Shown here piece by piece: positions 1-9,527 of a stretch of DNA of 64,000 nucleotides. Each line of letters starts with the position of its first letter. The stretch's first letter is position 1. Below the pieces are notes generated by a model, which was not told the DNA's origin, did no database searches, and saw only the letters and a list, made by a program, of their open reading frames with translations. Source of the DNA: Symbiodinium natans. Taxonomy: Eukaryota; Sar; Dinophyceae; Suessiales; Symbiodiniaceae. The stretch spans positions 299,501-363,500 of the forward strand of contig CAJNDS010002210.1 in NCBI GenBank assembly GCA_905221605.1, written 5' to 3'. Both the position numbers and the translations under genes were made by a program.

Positions 1-2
1 GG

Positions 3-3000
3 GTGTCGCTGTCTTCTGCTTGGCCCGAGTCGGTGTACGCGTGTAGCACAGTGCTGTTGTTTGCACGCCGGCCCGCCTCGCCAACCATGCCTCTTTCTTC
101 AGCCTCCACGCAGCGATCCCTTGCAGATGACGCTGCCACCTTGCTATCACTGTATGCTCAGCGGAAGAATGTGGCCTGCGTGCAGTTCCTGCAGTCCTTG
201 CCGTTGTTTTTGGTGCCCGATAGTGTGCAGCTCAAGGATTTGCCGCATCACCTTCGTGCTGCCATAGAAATCTTGCAATCCGAGGCCATCAACGCCGCGT
301 CGGCTCTTGAGTGTCGGTTCAGCTATCACGACAGCATGCTGTATCCCTTGGCTGTGCTGCTTGAGGCAACGGCGATCGCCTCCGGCATGCCTGCTATCTT
401 CTACATTGATACCGTGCATGGCCTGGTGAACTCCTTATTCCATCATCGCCTCTGCGTGAATTTGGGAAAGTTTCCTGAGTCCCGAAGCCGTTATTGGTTT
501 TCAGGAACCGGGAACATAGGGGATGGCAAGTCACCTGCAGTGAAACCCATCGTTTCCCTTTTGGATTCGGTTCTGGAACGCCATCCGCATTTGTGCGTGG
601 GCACGGCTGTCGATCGGTTTCATTATCAGCAAAGTGGTACGACTGCCGCTGCAATTGACAAGCTTCGTCAGTGTGAGGGGTACCTGACAGTCCATGCGGA
701 CGAAGCAGGCCGTTGTTTGTGTCCCAAGTTTGCTTCCGGAGGCGAGACAGATGTGAGCAAGTTTGTGGACCTTACTCACTTCTTCGATGCTGCGCACGGT
801 GGCGAATTCTCTCACACCAATAAGCTGGAGCGGCAAAAATATCTTGGCAAGAAACGGAGAGGAGATCCGAAGGGGCCCGTGCCGACCGAGCTGGAGTTGC
901 ACATCAAACACACCAACGTTCACTTCCTGTTCCTTCAGCAGGAGCATCATTTCAGCCATTTCTTTGCTCAGGCAGCAGCCACCCGTCCCACCGGGCTTGC
1001 CCAGCGGTTCTTGTTTTCCTTTGGGGCGTACGAAAACCCCAGCCAACAAGATCACCATGGCTTCTTTGAGCAGATTGCTGCTCCAATCATTTCGCGCTTG
1101 TTTGAGCTTGTGCTGACCCGTTTCGGCCCGCGAATCCCTGCTGCGGAGGAGATTGCGTTCCGGATCTCCGATGCCCAAGAATCCACCGTGGCTTCTCTCA
1201 GCGAAATGGTTTTCATGTTTGCCCGCCGCCGCGGCCGAGATGCGTTTCGAAGTGCTTTGCCCAAGAGCTTGTACTGGCTAGGCACGTCCTTGCTGACCAA
1301 TCATGTCTTGGAGCAGTTGTGGCCGCATGTTCTAGACAATACGGTGCCGTCCCAGTACGACCTCAACATTTCCGATGATGCGTTTGTGGCAAGCGTGCAT
1401 TTTATGCACAGGCGCTACCTCCGGGGCCAATCAATTTTGGCTGTCAACGTTGAAGAGAGGACGTGGTTCTTCTCTGATGCTGACCAGTTGACGGACGAGC
1501 AGGCGCTCTTTCTCCGCATTTTGCGTGGTTGCTCCACCCGCTCTGTTACAGTGGAGGCTTGCTGTCGTTGCGACTTGTGGTTGAAGTGCGAGATTCGCCA
1601 GCGGTCCCCTGCTGCGCTGGACTTGCTACAGCAGTTTTGGCAGCTCTGTTTTGATTTGAACCTGGGTATTTTGATCGGTGACCTTCGGAGCGATCCCCTC
1701 GTTTGCTCTCTGCGAAAGCACCACTTGTCGTGTCTCCACGACACTGCACGCACGTGGCTTGTACGCCATCGCATTCCACTTGAGAACTGGACTTTGTTCC
1801 CAGTCGATCCGAGCGAAGTCCCACAACAGGCTGCCGTTGCAGCGCGTGCCGCGCGGTGGAACTTCCGCGGGAGTGCTACGTCCGCGACTGCGCCGACCGC
1901 GCCTGATGCCCCCACAGCGCCAGCTTCTGTTCAATCGGACGCTGCGCGTGACCCAGATGCCTCGTCCAAGCTGACTCCCGCCAAGCGCGACCCAGGTGCC
2001 TTGGCCCAGGCGCGGCCTCCAACTGAGTGCAAGCCAGGTGCCTTGTCCTCACTGCCTCCCCACGAAATCACTGTGCCTGTTCGTCGCCAGGGTGATGTGG
2101 CACGATATCTTTCTGGGCACGCCGCCTGCAGAAGCTTTCGGCACAGGGTACATTATTCACACTTTGATGATACCAAGTACACCTTCCAGGTGCATTGCTT
2201 GGAAGGGGCTGCTTGTCCTTACAAAGTTCATGCCACGTACTTCCGCCAGCCTGCCGGGTACAAAGCGGGGACCCTGTTACTGACGGCCGTGGGAGATCAC
2301 AGTACCCACGACGGGTGCGCTCGAAGCGGAAAGATTTTCACCCCCGAGCAAGACAGTGTTGCTCAAACTTTCTTGCGCGCCGGTGGCGGCTGTCCCAAGC
2401 TTCTGCTGCGCAAGTTGCAGGACGAGTGCCGAGGAGGTCGGCTGCCTGATAAACGTCAGCTGACGAATTGGTTGCAACGTGCAAAGCAGAAGCGGGACGC
2501 AGACAGTGCGAAGCCAGAGCCCATCGACCGAAACCGCGCTGCAACTCTTGGCTGTAGGCTCTCACAATGGAACCGGGTGCCTGAAGCCGTGACGGACTTG
2601 TATACGTTCGCAGATCACATTCGCTTGGACCCGCTGGAGATATTTGTGCCGTTTGCTTGCCAAGGCATGTTGCAAGTCATGAAGCGGTGGTGCGGTTCCG
2701 AGGTGTGCTTGGTTGTGGATGTCAAAATGAAAGTTCTGGAGCGTGGTCGAGGCATTGCAACTGCAAGTTTGCTCACCAAGACAGGCCTGCGGAACACCCG
2801 GTTGGGACAAGGTCGCAAACAGGGCAAGGCCTGCGCGTCACGACCCTTTCCTCTCCTGCAGGCCATTGTGGGCTCCGAGTCGCATGAAGTCATCTCATCC
2901 TTCTTCAACCTTCTGTGTACTGTCTGGGATACGCATGCAACGCATTGCGTGCCACTGCGGGACCATGTGGTGCAAGTCCACAAAGATTTTGCGCCAGGCT

Positions 3001-4157
3001 TAGAGTCTGCGCGTAAAGCCTGTTTCCCTTGCAGTCGCCCGTGTGATGACGATTATCACTTTAGGCAGAAGCACCTTGAGCTCGACAGTCGTTTGTCGCA
3101 CACTGCGTTGGTAGCAGGCAGATTTCAGAAGGCTCATCTTGGGTGGCTGCAAGCCGTTTTAGGATCCCTGCGGCTTCTACCTCGCGCCTCCATCTTTGAC
3201 GCCTGCTGGCGAGGACTGCTAGCCCGCCTCACATCCATGGGCGAATGCACTGTGGCTGCGTACTTGGACAACACGTACACCGCTGCAATGCCACAGGCTC
3301 TCTTGCGCCACGAGCACGAATACTTGCCACATCATCGGTTTGCAGGTTGGTGGGTCGGATGTCGGGGCATTGTTTCGGGCACTGGCTGCGGCAGTAACCC
3401 TGCAGAAGCCATTCACAGTGCATGGCAGTCGAAACTCGAGTCCGTGGGTGGGCGTGCACCGTTGGGTGAAGTCCTTGGAGTCATGCAAAACCTGTATGCT
3501 GACCACTGGTTAGACTCCTTTGATTGGGCCTCCGACACTGCGCTGCACTTGCAAAGCGTGGATGTTGATCCCACACATCTGCACGGTGTGCAGACTCTCA
3601 GTGCCGTTCACCGTTCTGCCGCGACGGAGCTGTTTCGTAGCCACTCTGAGCTCAGCCCTTCCTTCCATATTTACGACATTGAAACGGATGCTCTGTCCGT
3701 TGTCGCAGTTCGTATGTCTTGTTATGCTCCCGTACTCGCTGAGGACATGGCGCAGCTTGGTGTGCAGCTTCTAGTCTGCTCGCCTCACCAGGTGAAGCAT
3801 TTTTTGCAAGAGGCTGGTGTCCTGCGCTGTGCAGGGGCAGCGTCGGAGTGGGAGTTTCAATATGGTCCGTGCAAGAAGCTCTTTGACAATATCGCTTACG
3901 TGACCGTTGAGCCTGCGCGGCTAGCTTGCACGTGTTTGCCTTATGCTCTGTGGGGCGGCTGCGAGCACATCCTGCTTTGTCGTGGGCTGACGTTCTCGCA
4001 CCGTCAGGCCGATCTCAGCTTGGAGAATGTGCGTATCAGCAAGCCTCGTGGCCGCCCTCCCGGCGCCCGCGCGAGGCAGGCCATGGGCAAAGCTCAGCCC
4101 AAACCAGCTCCGAAAAAGGTTCGGAAGCCACGGAAAGTGTATCCTGAGTTGAAGTGA
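3..4157 (+). CDS. P-loop region fused to MULE-type transposase with SWIM zinc finger (5' end cut or uncertain)
   Basis: Open frame of 1,384 codons that begins at the window edge with GTG. The first in-frame ATG is at 87, so the true start is either there or upstream. N-terminal part: Walker A-like GNIGDGKS at residues 170-177 and an acidic DE pair at 233-234, resembling DUF3987-type ATPase/primase-like regions (tentative). Residues ~640-700 are Ala/Pro-rich linker. Then a Cys/His segment (~715-785) resembles the zinc finger that precedes many MULE transposases. The catalytic core shows VVDVK (D906), HKDF (D995) and NPAEAIHS (E1135), fitting a D-D-E triad. The C-terminus has C1309-x-C1311-x8-C1320-x-H1322, a SWIM zinc finger, then a basic tail. 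MULE transposases cut and paste DNA in the nucleus. The P-loop fusion is unusual. The single long exon contrasts with the multi-exon gene just downstream and suits a mobile-element origin. Fairly sure of SWIM and the MULE-like core, less of the N-terminus. Confidence 0.7.
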   Translation: MSLSSAWPESVYACSTVLLFARRPASPTMPLSSASTQRSLADDAATLLSLYAQRKNVACVQFLQSLPLFLVPDSVQLKDLPHHLRAAIEILQSEAINAASALECRFSYHDSMLYPLAVLLEATAIASGMPAIFYIDTVHGLVNSLFHHRLCVNLGKFPESRSRYWFSGTGNIGDGKSPAVKPIVSLLDSVLERHPHLCVGTAVDRFHYQQSGTTAAAIDKLRQCEGYLTVHADEAGRCLCPKFASGGETDVSKFVDLTHFFDAAHGGEFSHTNKLERQKYLGKKRRGDPKGPVPTELELHIKHTNVHFLFLQQEHHFSHFFAQAAATRPTGLAQRFLFSFGAYENPSQQDHHGFFEQIAAPIISRLFELVLTRFGPRIPAAEEIAFRISDAQESTVASLSEMVFMFARRRGRDAFRSALPKSLYWLGTSLLTNHVLEQLWPHVLDNTVPSQYDLNISDDAFVASVHFMHRRYLRGQSILAVNVEERTWFFSDADQLTDEQALFLRILRGCSTRSVTVEACCRCDLWLKCEIRQRSPAALDLLQQFWQLCFDLNLGILIGDLRSDPLVCSLRKHHLSCLHDTARTWLVRHRIPLENWTLFPVDPSEVPQQAAVAARAARWNFRGSATSATAPTAPDAPTAPASVQSDAARDPDASSKLTPAKRDPGALAQARPPTECKPGALSSLPPHEITVPVRRQGDVARYLSGHAACRSFRHRVHYSHFDDTKYTFQVHCLEGAACPYKVHATYFRQPAGYKAGTLLLTAVGDHSTHDGCARSGKIFTPEQDSVAQTFLRAGGGCPKLLLRKLQDECRGGRLPDKRQLTNWLQRAKQKRDADSAKPEPIDRNRAATLGCRLSQWNRVPEAVTDLYTFADHIRLDPLEIFVPFACQGMLQVMKRWCGSEVCLVVDVKMKVLERGRGIATASLLTKTGLRNTRLGQGRKQGKACASRPFPLLQAIVGSESHEVISSFFNLLCTVWDTHATHCVPLRDHVVQVHKDFAPGLESARKACFPCSRPCDDDYHFRQKHLELDSRLSHTALVAGRFQKAHLGWLQAVLGSLRLLPRASIFDACWRGLLARLTSMGECTVAAYLDNTYTAAMPQALLRHEHEYLPHHRFAGWWVGCRGIVSGTGCGSNPAEAIHSAWQSKLESVGGRAPLGEVLGVMQNLYADHWLDSFDWASDTALHLQSVDVDPTHLHGVQTLSAVHRSAATELFRSHSELSPSFHIYDIETDALSVVAVRMSCYAPVLAEDMAQLGVQLLVCSPHQVKHFLQEAGVLRCAGAASEWEFQYGPCKKLFDNIAYVTVEPARLACTCLPYALWGGCEHILLCRGLTFSHRQADLSLENVRISKPRGRPPGARARQAMGKAQPKPAPKKVRKPRKVYPELK

Positions 4158-4931
4158 CCGCGCTCAGCACATTGGCGCTGGATGTCTCGCTCCGTCGGAC
4201 ACGACAGAGTCCTTGCCGGCACCTGGTGTAGCTGTGAGATGCCATGCGAAATGACAAAAGCTGTGTGCCATTGCCACGTGGTCTGCCTGTGTGTGCCTAG
4301 CAGCAGCATTGAAGCCAGTTGCGCGCCGTGCACAATGAGCATGGGTTGTTGCCTGCAGCTTTCGGTTGCGTGCTTTCTGGTTTCTTTGCTCGTTGCTACG
4401 TAGCTTCATGGCTGGGACACGCGTCTCCAAGCACACCAAGACAAGGCTGGCGTTCTCATTCGTTCTTAGGATGTGCCTGCTTGAACAGTGGCCAGGCGTG
4501 GCGGTCGAAGCGGCTGGCAACGTGCCCAGCAACCTGCCGCCTTTGTGCGAAGCAACGGTCGGGTTATGGGAGGAGTGCCGCCCGAAGCTTCACGTCGCGG
4601 CCTTGGCTTTATGTCCTGCTGACGTTGGTGCCTGTTGGAAGTGGATTAGGCAGCTCGGCAAGCAAGGTCGAGGTCAAGGCGGGCGCTTGCTGCTAGTCAG
4701 TTATATATACGTTTGCTTGAGTCGTAGGAACCTATTGCTTTTGGTAGAACTGGCTTCCGGCAGCGGAAGCGGCCTATACCACCTTCCGGGTGGCCTTGCT
4801 GGGGCTCCTGCACGAGTGGCATGTTCGTCTGCAAGCTTTTTGCAGGCAACTTTTCATGTCTAAATGTGCGCATTCTTGTGAGTCTAGCACCTTCTCCTTC
4901 TCGTGCTATCTCCACTGTGTGCATCATCCAG
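4158..4931. other. Spacer after the transposase frame, with possible upstream exon
   Basis: No complete gene is supported here. Around 4764-4838, after an AG acceptor-like site, the + strand reads as a coding-like stretch (YTTFRVALLGLLHEWHV). It could be an upstream exon of the gene at 4932-5792, but I could not reconcile its phase with the next exon. Confidence 0.3.
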
Positions 4932-5792
4932 GACAGTTCAGACGCATGCTGCGACGGTGGAGATGCAAACGCACCTCTTGCAGATGGTCAAGGCAGTGGA
5001 CTTAGTTTCGTTCTCAGATGTGATGTGCCGCAGTATAGTGACATAGTATGTGACACCTGTGCGTTTCACGGTCATGGTAACGGGCTGGTGCGGCGCCCTC
5101 AAGAGATTCCCTCCTCTCCTGCGTGCTAAAGGCCAAGTGGGAGGATGTACGTGCAGCACACCTGGATGCGTCTCTTTGCCGAGCTCTTCCCGAGGGATGG
5201 TTTTTTGGAAAACTTGCGCAGACACTGCCGGGTGTCGTAACAGCTGCTCTCCGGCTGCATCTCTGCTTCTTGACAGATTGACATTGTTCTCTGCTTTTTC
5301 TGCGCCTTCAGGACTTCGAACCATCCCCGTGTACCGAAGAAGCGCTCTTGGCTCATGTCAGCCGTGCTGTTGCACGTCTGGAAGGCTTCGTGCGTCCGCT
5401 CTCATATCTGCAAGAGCGGGTTTGTTCTGTCCGGCAGGACACCCAGAACCTCGCAATATTGAGGTTCGTCGTTTGCTCAAGTGACTCGAGTGTGCTCGCG
5501 TGTGTTTGCTGTTGTTTGCCTTCGAAACCTTTCCTTGTAGGACGTCGGCCCCTATGAGCGCACTGAAGGGCGGGTGCAGAAAGTCATCCCAGTTTCCAAA
5601 GGGGCCGCTTTCTTGGTCTTGATAGAGTTTCGTTTGGACAAAGATGGGCCCCTACTCGGTCTTAGCGGAATCATAGACAGCTCCGAAGCCATTGTGCGTG
5701 GTGATCTGGCTTCTTTTTCGATTGGCTGGCGGCGGGATCGAGGCACGTGGGTACGCACGGCCGTCGCAATTTCAAAGCAGCCGGACATCTGA
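4932..5792 (+). CDS. 3' end of a multi-exon gene of unknown function (four exons)
   Basis: Four coding-like blocks join without breaking frame through GT-AG introns: exons 4932-5019, 5132-5233, 5312-5491 and 5541-5792, the last ending in TGA. Introns are 112, 78 and 49 bp, and each acceptor is AG (last one TTGTAG). The joined 3' part encodes about 206 residues. The middle is helical and charged (LAHVSRAVARLEGFVRPL), and the last exon is beta-like (GAAFLVLIEFRL, ASFSIGWRRDRGTWVRT). I recognise no family. The 5' exons lie upstream and were not resolved. Exon-intron structure, clean splice sites and the absence of internal stops make this a better gene candidate than the surrounding unspliced ORFs. 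What is seen is the splice and frame logic; function is unknown. Confidence 0.55.
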
Positions 5793-6627
5793 GCGCAGAG
5801 ACTCTTGACTCTTGCTTGAGAAAAGCAGCAGTGTTTGCATTTGCAAACATGCGGTGTCTTAGCCGTCGTCGTAGCAGATACAAGCCGGCCCCCCCTACCT
5901 GTCCAGGGAACCAGCCCCTAGTTCTCAATTTCGGGTTTAGGTCGAACTTTAACTTTAGCGTTTGGAGCTTTTGGGGGTTAAGGTTTTAAAGCTTGAGGTT
6001 TAGGGATTCAGAGTTTAGGGTTTTGGGATTTTGGGTTTGGAGTTTGGAGTTGTGAACTGCACCTGTTCGCTTGCAATGCATGTTGCACCTCCTTTTTGAA
6101 GCTCTGTGTGTTCGGCAAAGGTTGAAAAAAAAACATTCCGGGGTCCGGAAAAAGAAGCGGGGTCGGTCACAAGACGCTGCGGGGTTGAGAAAAAGACGGT
6201 CGTTCCTTCTTTGACGGCTGCGAACAGGGTCGTCAAAGAGACATTTTTTTTTTGGGCCCCGTAACGAGGCCGGGAAAAAGACCGAGGCGAAAAAAAGACT
6301 TTCCGGGGTTGAAAAGGGTCGCGGGGTCGGAAAAAAAACATTCCGGGGCCAGGAAAAAGAGAAGCCCAAACGAAACTCGACGAGAGTGGTTCTTTACGAG
6401 GCAAAACGTTCCTGCACCAATCGTACTCAGGCTACTGGGAAAACTTCAAAAGCTGAGCAGACTCCAAGCTATGCACACAAAACTGCAAAACTCACCGTGT
6501 CGCACCCTCACAGGATGACGCACAGTTCTCGAACTTCGGCAAAAGGCTCAGCAAGGTACACACCGTTGCTTGCGAAAGCTCCGCCCACGAGATCGACCAA
6601 GCGCTGCGTCGCAAAAGGCATTGCGCC
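5793..6627. other. Non-coding low-complexity spacer with dispersed purine-rich repeats
   Basis: 5930-6050 is G+T-rich, degenerate telomere-like sequence (TTTAGGGATTC, TTTAGGGTTTTGGG). 6120-6365 is A/G-rich with an imperfect repeated unit: ACATTCCGGGGTCCGGAAAA near 6131 and a variant near 6340, plus several GGGGTTGAAAA-like pieces. No gene is supported. Confidence 0.45.
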
Positions 6628-6965
6628 GGACTTAGACTGGAACCGACTGAGAGGCTTGTTTGTTTTACTCGCAACGAGGAGCTGTGAAAGCCAGATCTGG
6701 CTTTCCGTGTGTGAAAAAACGCCACAACTGGGCCCAAAAATGGCTCCTAAACTTGCAAACTTGGATTCCAATTTGAGGCTCCAACGGGCCCTAGATTTTG
6801 GACCTGTGAACATACAAGGCCACCCAGGTTGGAGCCTCAAGTTTAGGAGCCATTTTTGGGCCCAGTTGTGGCGTTTTTTTCACACACGGGAAGCCAGATC
6901 TGGCTTTCACAGCTCCTCGTTGCGAGTAAAACAAACAGCCTCTCAGTCGGTTCCAGTCTAAGTCC
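6628..6965. repeat. Long inverted repeat (arms ~137-157 bp)
   Basis: Left arm 6628-6784 and right arm 6829-6965 are reverse complements, with a 1-base indel (GAGGCTTG versus GAGGCTG) and a ~20-bp insertion in the left arm around 6755-6775. The arms share GGACTTAGACTGG, AGCCAGATCTGGCTTT and TGGGCCCAAAAATGGCTCC. The 44-bp spacer holds CTGTGAACATACAAGGCCAC, which recurs at 7293-7315. No transposase is present; it resembles a non-autonomous fold-back element. Confidence 0.75.
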
Positions 6966-7154
6966 TGTGTCAGTCTTCCCCCAAAATTAGAACAGCAGGC
7001 AGCAAGGCGGCAAAGTGTGAACTTGTTTGGAACCGGACCTTTCTCTAACAGTGCGAGAAAGATCGCACGGGAACAATGCAAGACTGTTCTCTTGAATGGC
7101 AGCTAAAGACAAGTTTAGCAAGATAAGACGCGTATCCGCGTTTTTTGTTTTCTT

Positions 7155-7594
7155 GAGTTGATGCAAACAGTATCGAATAGAAAAAACTTGTTTCTGTAAG
7201 TTGATTTTCAATTATTATTGAACTCAAATGGGTTCCAAAAGCAGCTCAATTCTGGTCTGGGCACCGAAAACGGGCCCTAGATTTGGATTTCCTGTGTGAA
7301 CATACAAGGCCACCCCTTCGGTGCCCGCACCGCACCGCACCGCGCTCTCGGCCAGAGCTCCCCATCTCCTCCGCATGCCGCGCACCGCACCGCACCGCAC
7401 CGCGCCGCACCGCACCGCTCTCGGCCAGAGCTTTCCATCTTCTCCGCATGCACCGTGGGTCGGAAGTTGGCCAGAGTTTGCCGGCCTTCAACATAAGGGC
7501 AAGGTCAGAATTGAGCTGCTTTTGGACCCATTTGAGTTTAATAAAATTGAAAATCAACTTACAGACAAACAAGATTTTTATTTCGATGCAAACA
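7155..7594. repeat. Inverted repeat around a GC-rich CGCAC-repeat core
   Basis: Left arm ~7155-7258 and right arm ~7501-7594 are reverse complements, sharing for example GTAAGTTGATTTTCAATT and AAAAGCAGCTCAATTCT. The core 7318-7450 contains two copies of a unit made of CGCAC/CGCCG repeats followed by CTCTCGGCCAGAGCT and CTCCGCATGC. The segment 7273-7316 repeats the spacer of the neighbouring inverted repeat, linking both to one repeat family. Confidence 0.7.
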
Positions 7595-8239
7595 ATGGCT
7601 ATAACCCAGCTGCCCGAAAACCAAAAGACCTTGAAAGAGAAGAACACACCCAAACCCAAAAGTCCTTTACCAGGGAAACCCCGAGTGGAGTTGAAGAGGC
7701 GTGAGGTCCTGTGGAAGGAACGCCAGGTGCGACTAACAAGCAAGAAGAGTCTGACCCAGTTGGCTGCCCAACGTCTTAACCTGGGCATAGCAAGGGCTTC
7801 AAACAGCTCATCCCGAGAAAGGTCCTGCCAAAATGAGCTGGTACTTGGCAACGGCATGGCGGAGTCCCCAGTCGAGTCAGCAGAGTTGAGGCGAGTTGGC
7901 ACGAAATGGAAAGCTGGATACAAGCCGGCTATGATGCAAGTGGCTGCAATGCGGCAGAGGATTGGGCGCAGGCTCCGTGACGGGCGGAGGATGCGTGGAA
8001 TGCAACGGCGGAGTCAACCAGAATCACGAGCCTGCGGGGCCCTTTTGCAGCAAGATGTTTGAGAAGGCGCAAAATGGCAGCAGTCTCAAGGATGTTGATG
8101 GGAGCAGGGCTTCTCCAAACCCATGCTTTGCCTTGCTGCCATTCCAGAGAGAGGACAACATCATTGACCAAAGGATTTTCAAGACCTTCGGCCTGCACGC
8201 GCGCCCTGCGGCCGCGAAACCTTGCTGACGCTCAGCGTG
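7595..8239 (+). other. Unassigned open stretch, possibly coding
   Basis: The + strand frame open to 8062 encodes a Lys/Arg-rich stretch of about 155 residues from an ATG near 7595 (KEKNTPKPK, KRREVLWKERQVRL). It begins inside the right arm of an inverted repeat and matches nothing I know. It may be a decayed element ORF; no splice structure supports it. Confidence 0.2.
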
Positions 8240-9180
8240 CACAGGCTAGATCTTCCCTGATATTGCCTGTAGGACGGCCGGTGGAGCCCGTCACTCAGAA
8301 GCGCAAAGACCGCCGACTGAAAATTTTTCCGGCTGGCTTCTTCAGCAGGGCAAGTGTTTGGACAAGCTTCTCACTTGAGGCCCCTTCAACTAGGCTGCTG
8401 AACAGGCTCCTAGTGCAGGATGGGCGACAGCTTTTTGAGGCCGGTTGGCTTTATTCCCATTACAGTGAAGTCATAAACGCTGTCGCCAACAAGGAGCCTC
8501 TTCTTCGGCGCCTTGCAGCTTGCTTGGGATTTGGCGTTCGCCTGGCTCAGGGAAGAGCCCCATTCCCATCACGTTGCCCTTCCCTGGCAGTTGCTTTTGG
8601 CCCCGGGTCGCAGGCGTCCTAGCTCTCTGTTGGGGCGGCAAATTGAGGATTGGGGAGGCGCTGTCAGCTTGCCGCCGCGACATTGTCCTGCCGAGTGACG
8701 TTGCGCACACTACAACCTTTGCACTAGCATTCAAGAACCCAAGACCCGTTATCGTGCTGCTAGGCACCAAAGTGCTAAGTTGACCAGCCCGAACTGCTGC
8801 AAGTCGTTGAGCTTGCATTCGCACACCTGAAGTTCGACCAGAAGCTCTGGCCAATGTCAGCTTCTACGTTGCGGAGCCGCTTTAATGTCTTAGTGCAGAG
8901 GCTGGGTGCCAATGTCTGGCAGTTCCAAGGAAAACGTTGTCTGGATTTGGGCTCGTTGCGCGCAGGAGGCGCGACATGGTTGTTCCATGTCGCGGAGGAC
9001 GCAGAGTTGTTAAGAAGGCGCGGACGGTGGCTAAGCAGAACGATGGAGATATACGTCCAGGAGATCACGGCAGTTCAGTTCGTGCATCTGCTTCGACCTG
9101 CGGCACAGGCTCGAGTTTTCTCTTTGGTCCGCTCCTTCGCCATCATCCTCGAGAAGGCTTTTGTTTTGCAGTCAATGCAA
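8240..9180 (+). pseudogene. Tyrosine recombinase/integrase pseudogene, frameshifted
   Basis: A recognisable tyrosine-recombinase-like protein, of the type abundant in dinoflagellate genomes, can be followed on the + strand but changes frame at least four times. Segments in order: GRPVEPVTQKRKD and GRQLFEAGWLYSHYSEVINAV (8245-8510); AWDLAFAWLREEP (~8523-8600); CWGGKLRIGEALSACRRDIV (~8625-8690), with the presumed box I Arg codon at 8646-8648; KTRYRAARHQSA (~8741-8775); then from 8782 DLGSLRAGGATW, RRRGRW and MEIYVQE, with the presumed nucleophilic Tyr codon at 9052-9054. The last open piece ends at 9222. The HxxR box reads LGSLR, so its His is replaced. Such enzymes move elements by site-specific recombination; this copy cannot encode an intact protein. 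Confidence 0.65.
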
Positions 9181-9259
9181 TATCCGACCTCTGCTTGGTT
9201 TGGTCAGTTTTCGGCTGGCTGAGCTTGAATGATATGAGGTGGAAAGATGTGGGGTTGGA

Positions 9260-9356
9260 GAAAACCGGTGGACGTCCATGCACTGGGATACTCGCAGACG
9301 CAGTGCAGAAATGGTCTGTGCTGCGCACTTAAGACAGTAATGAGATGAGCACCTGA
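9260..9356. repeat. 97-bp direct repeat, copy 1
   Basis: Starts GAAAACCGGTGGACGTCCAT and ends GATGAGCACCTGA. It matches copy 2 at 9431-9527 with a single visible mismatch. The copies are 171 bp apart. It lies just downstream of the recombinase pseudogene and could be an element end. Confidence 0.85.
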
Positions 9357-9430
9357 CAGCATAGGTGCGAGTTGATGTGTGTGTCGTGTTTGGTTTCAAG
9401 CTCTCCCGCCTCTCCCACCCTTTCGCCGCC

Positions 9431-9527
9431 GAAAACCGGTGGACGTCCATGCACTGGGATACTCGCAGACGCAGTGCAGAAATGGTCTGTGCTGCGCACT
9501 TAAGACAGTAATGAGATGAGCGCCTGA
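9431..9527. repeat. 97-bp direct repeat, copy 2
   Basis: Near-identical to 9260-9356 (A to G at one position near the end). Preceded by CTCCCACCCTTTCGCCGCC, so the duplicated unit starts exactly at GAAAACCGG. Confidence 0.85.

Noticed and set aside
6386-6961. 191-codon ORF
   Set aside because: Spans both arms of the inverted repeat, so the two halves are antisense to each other.
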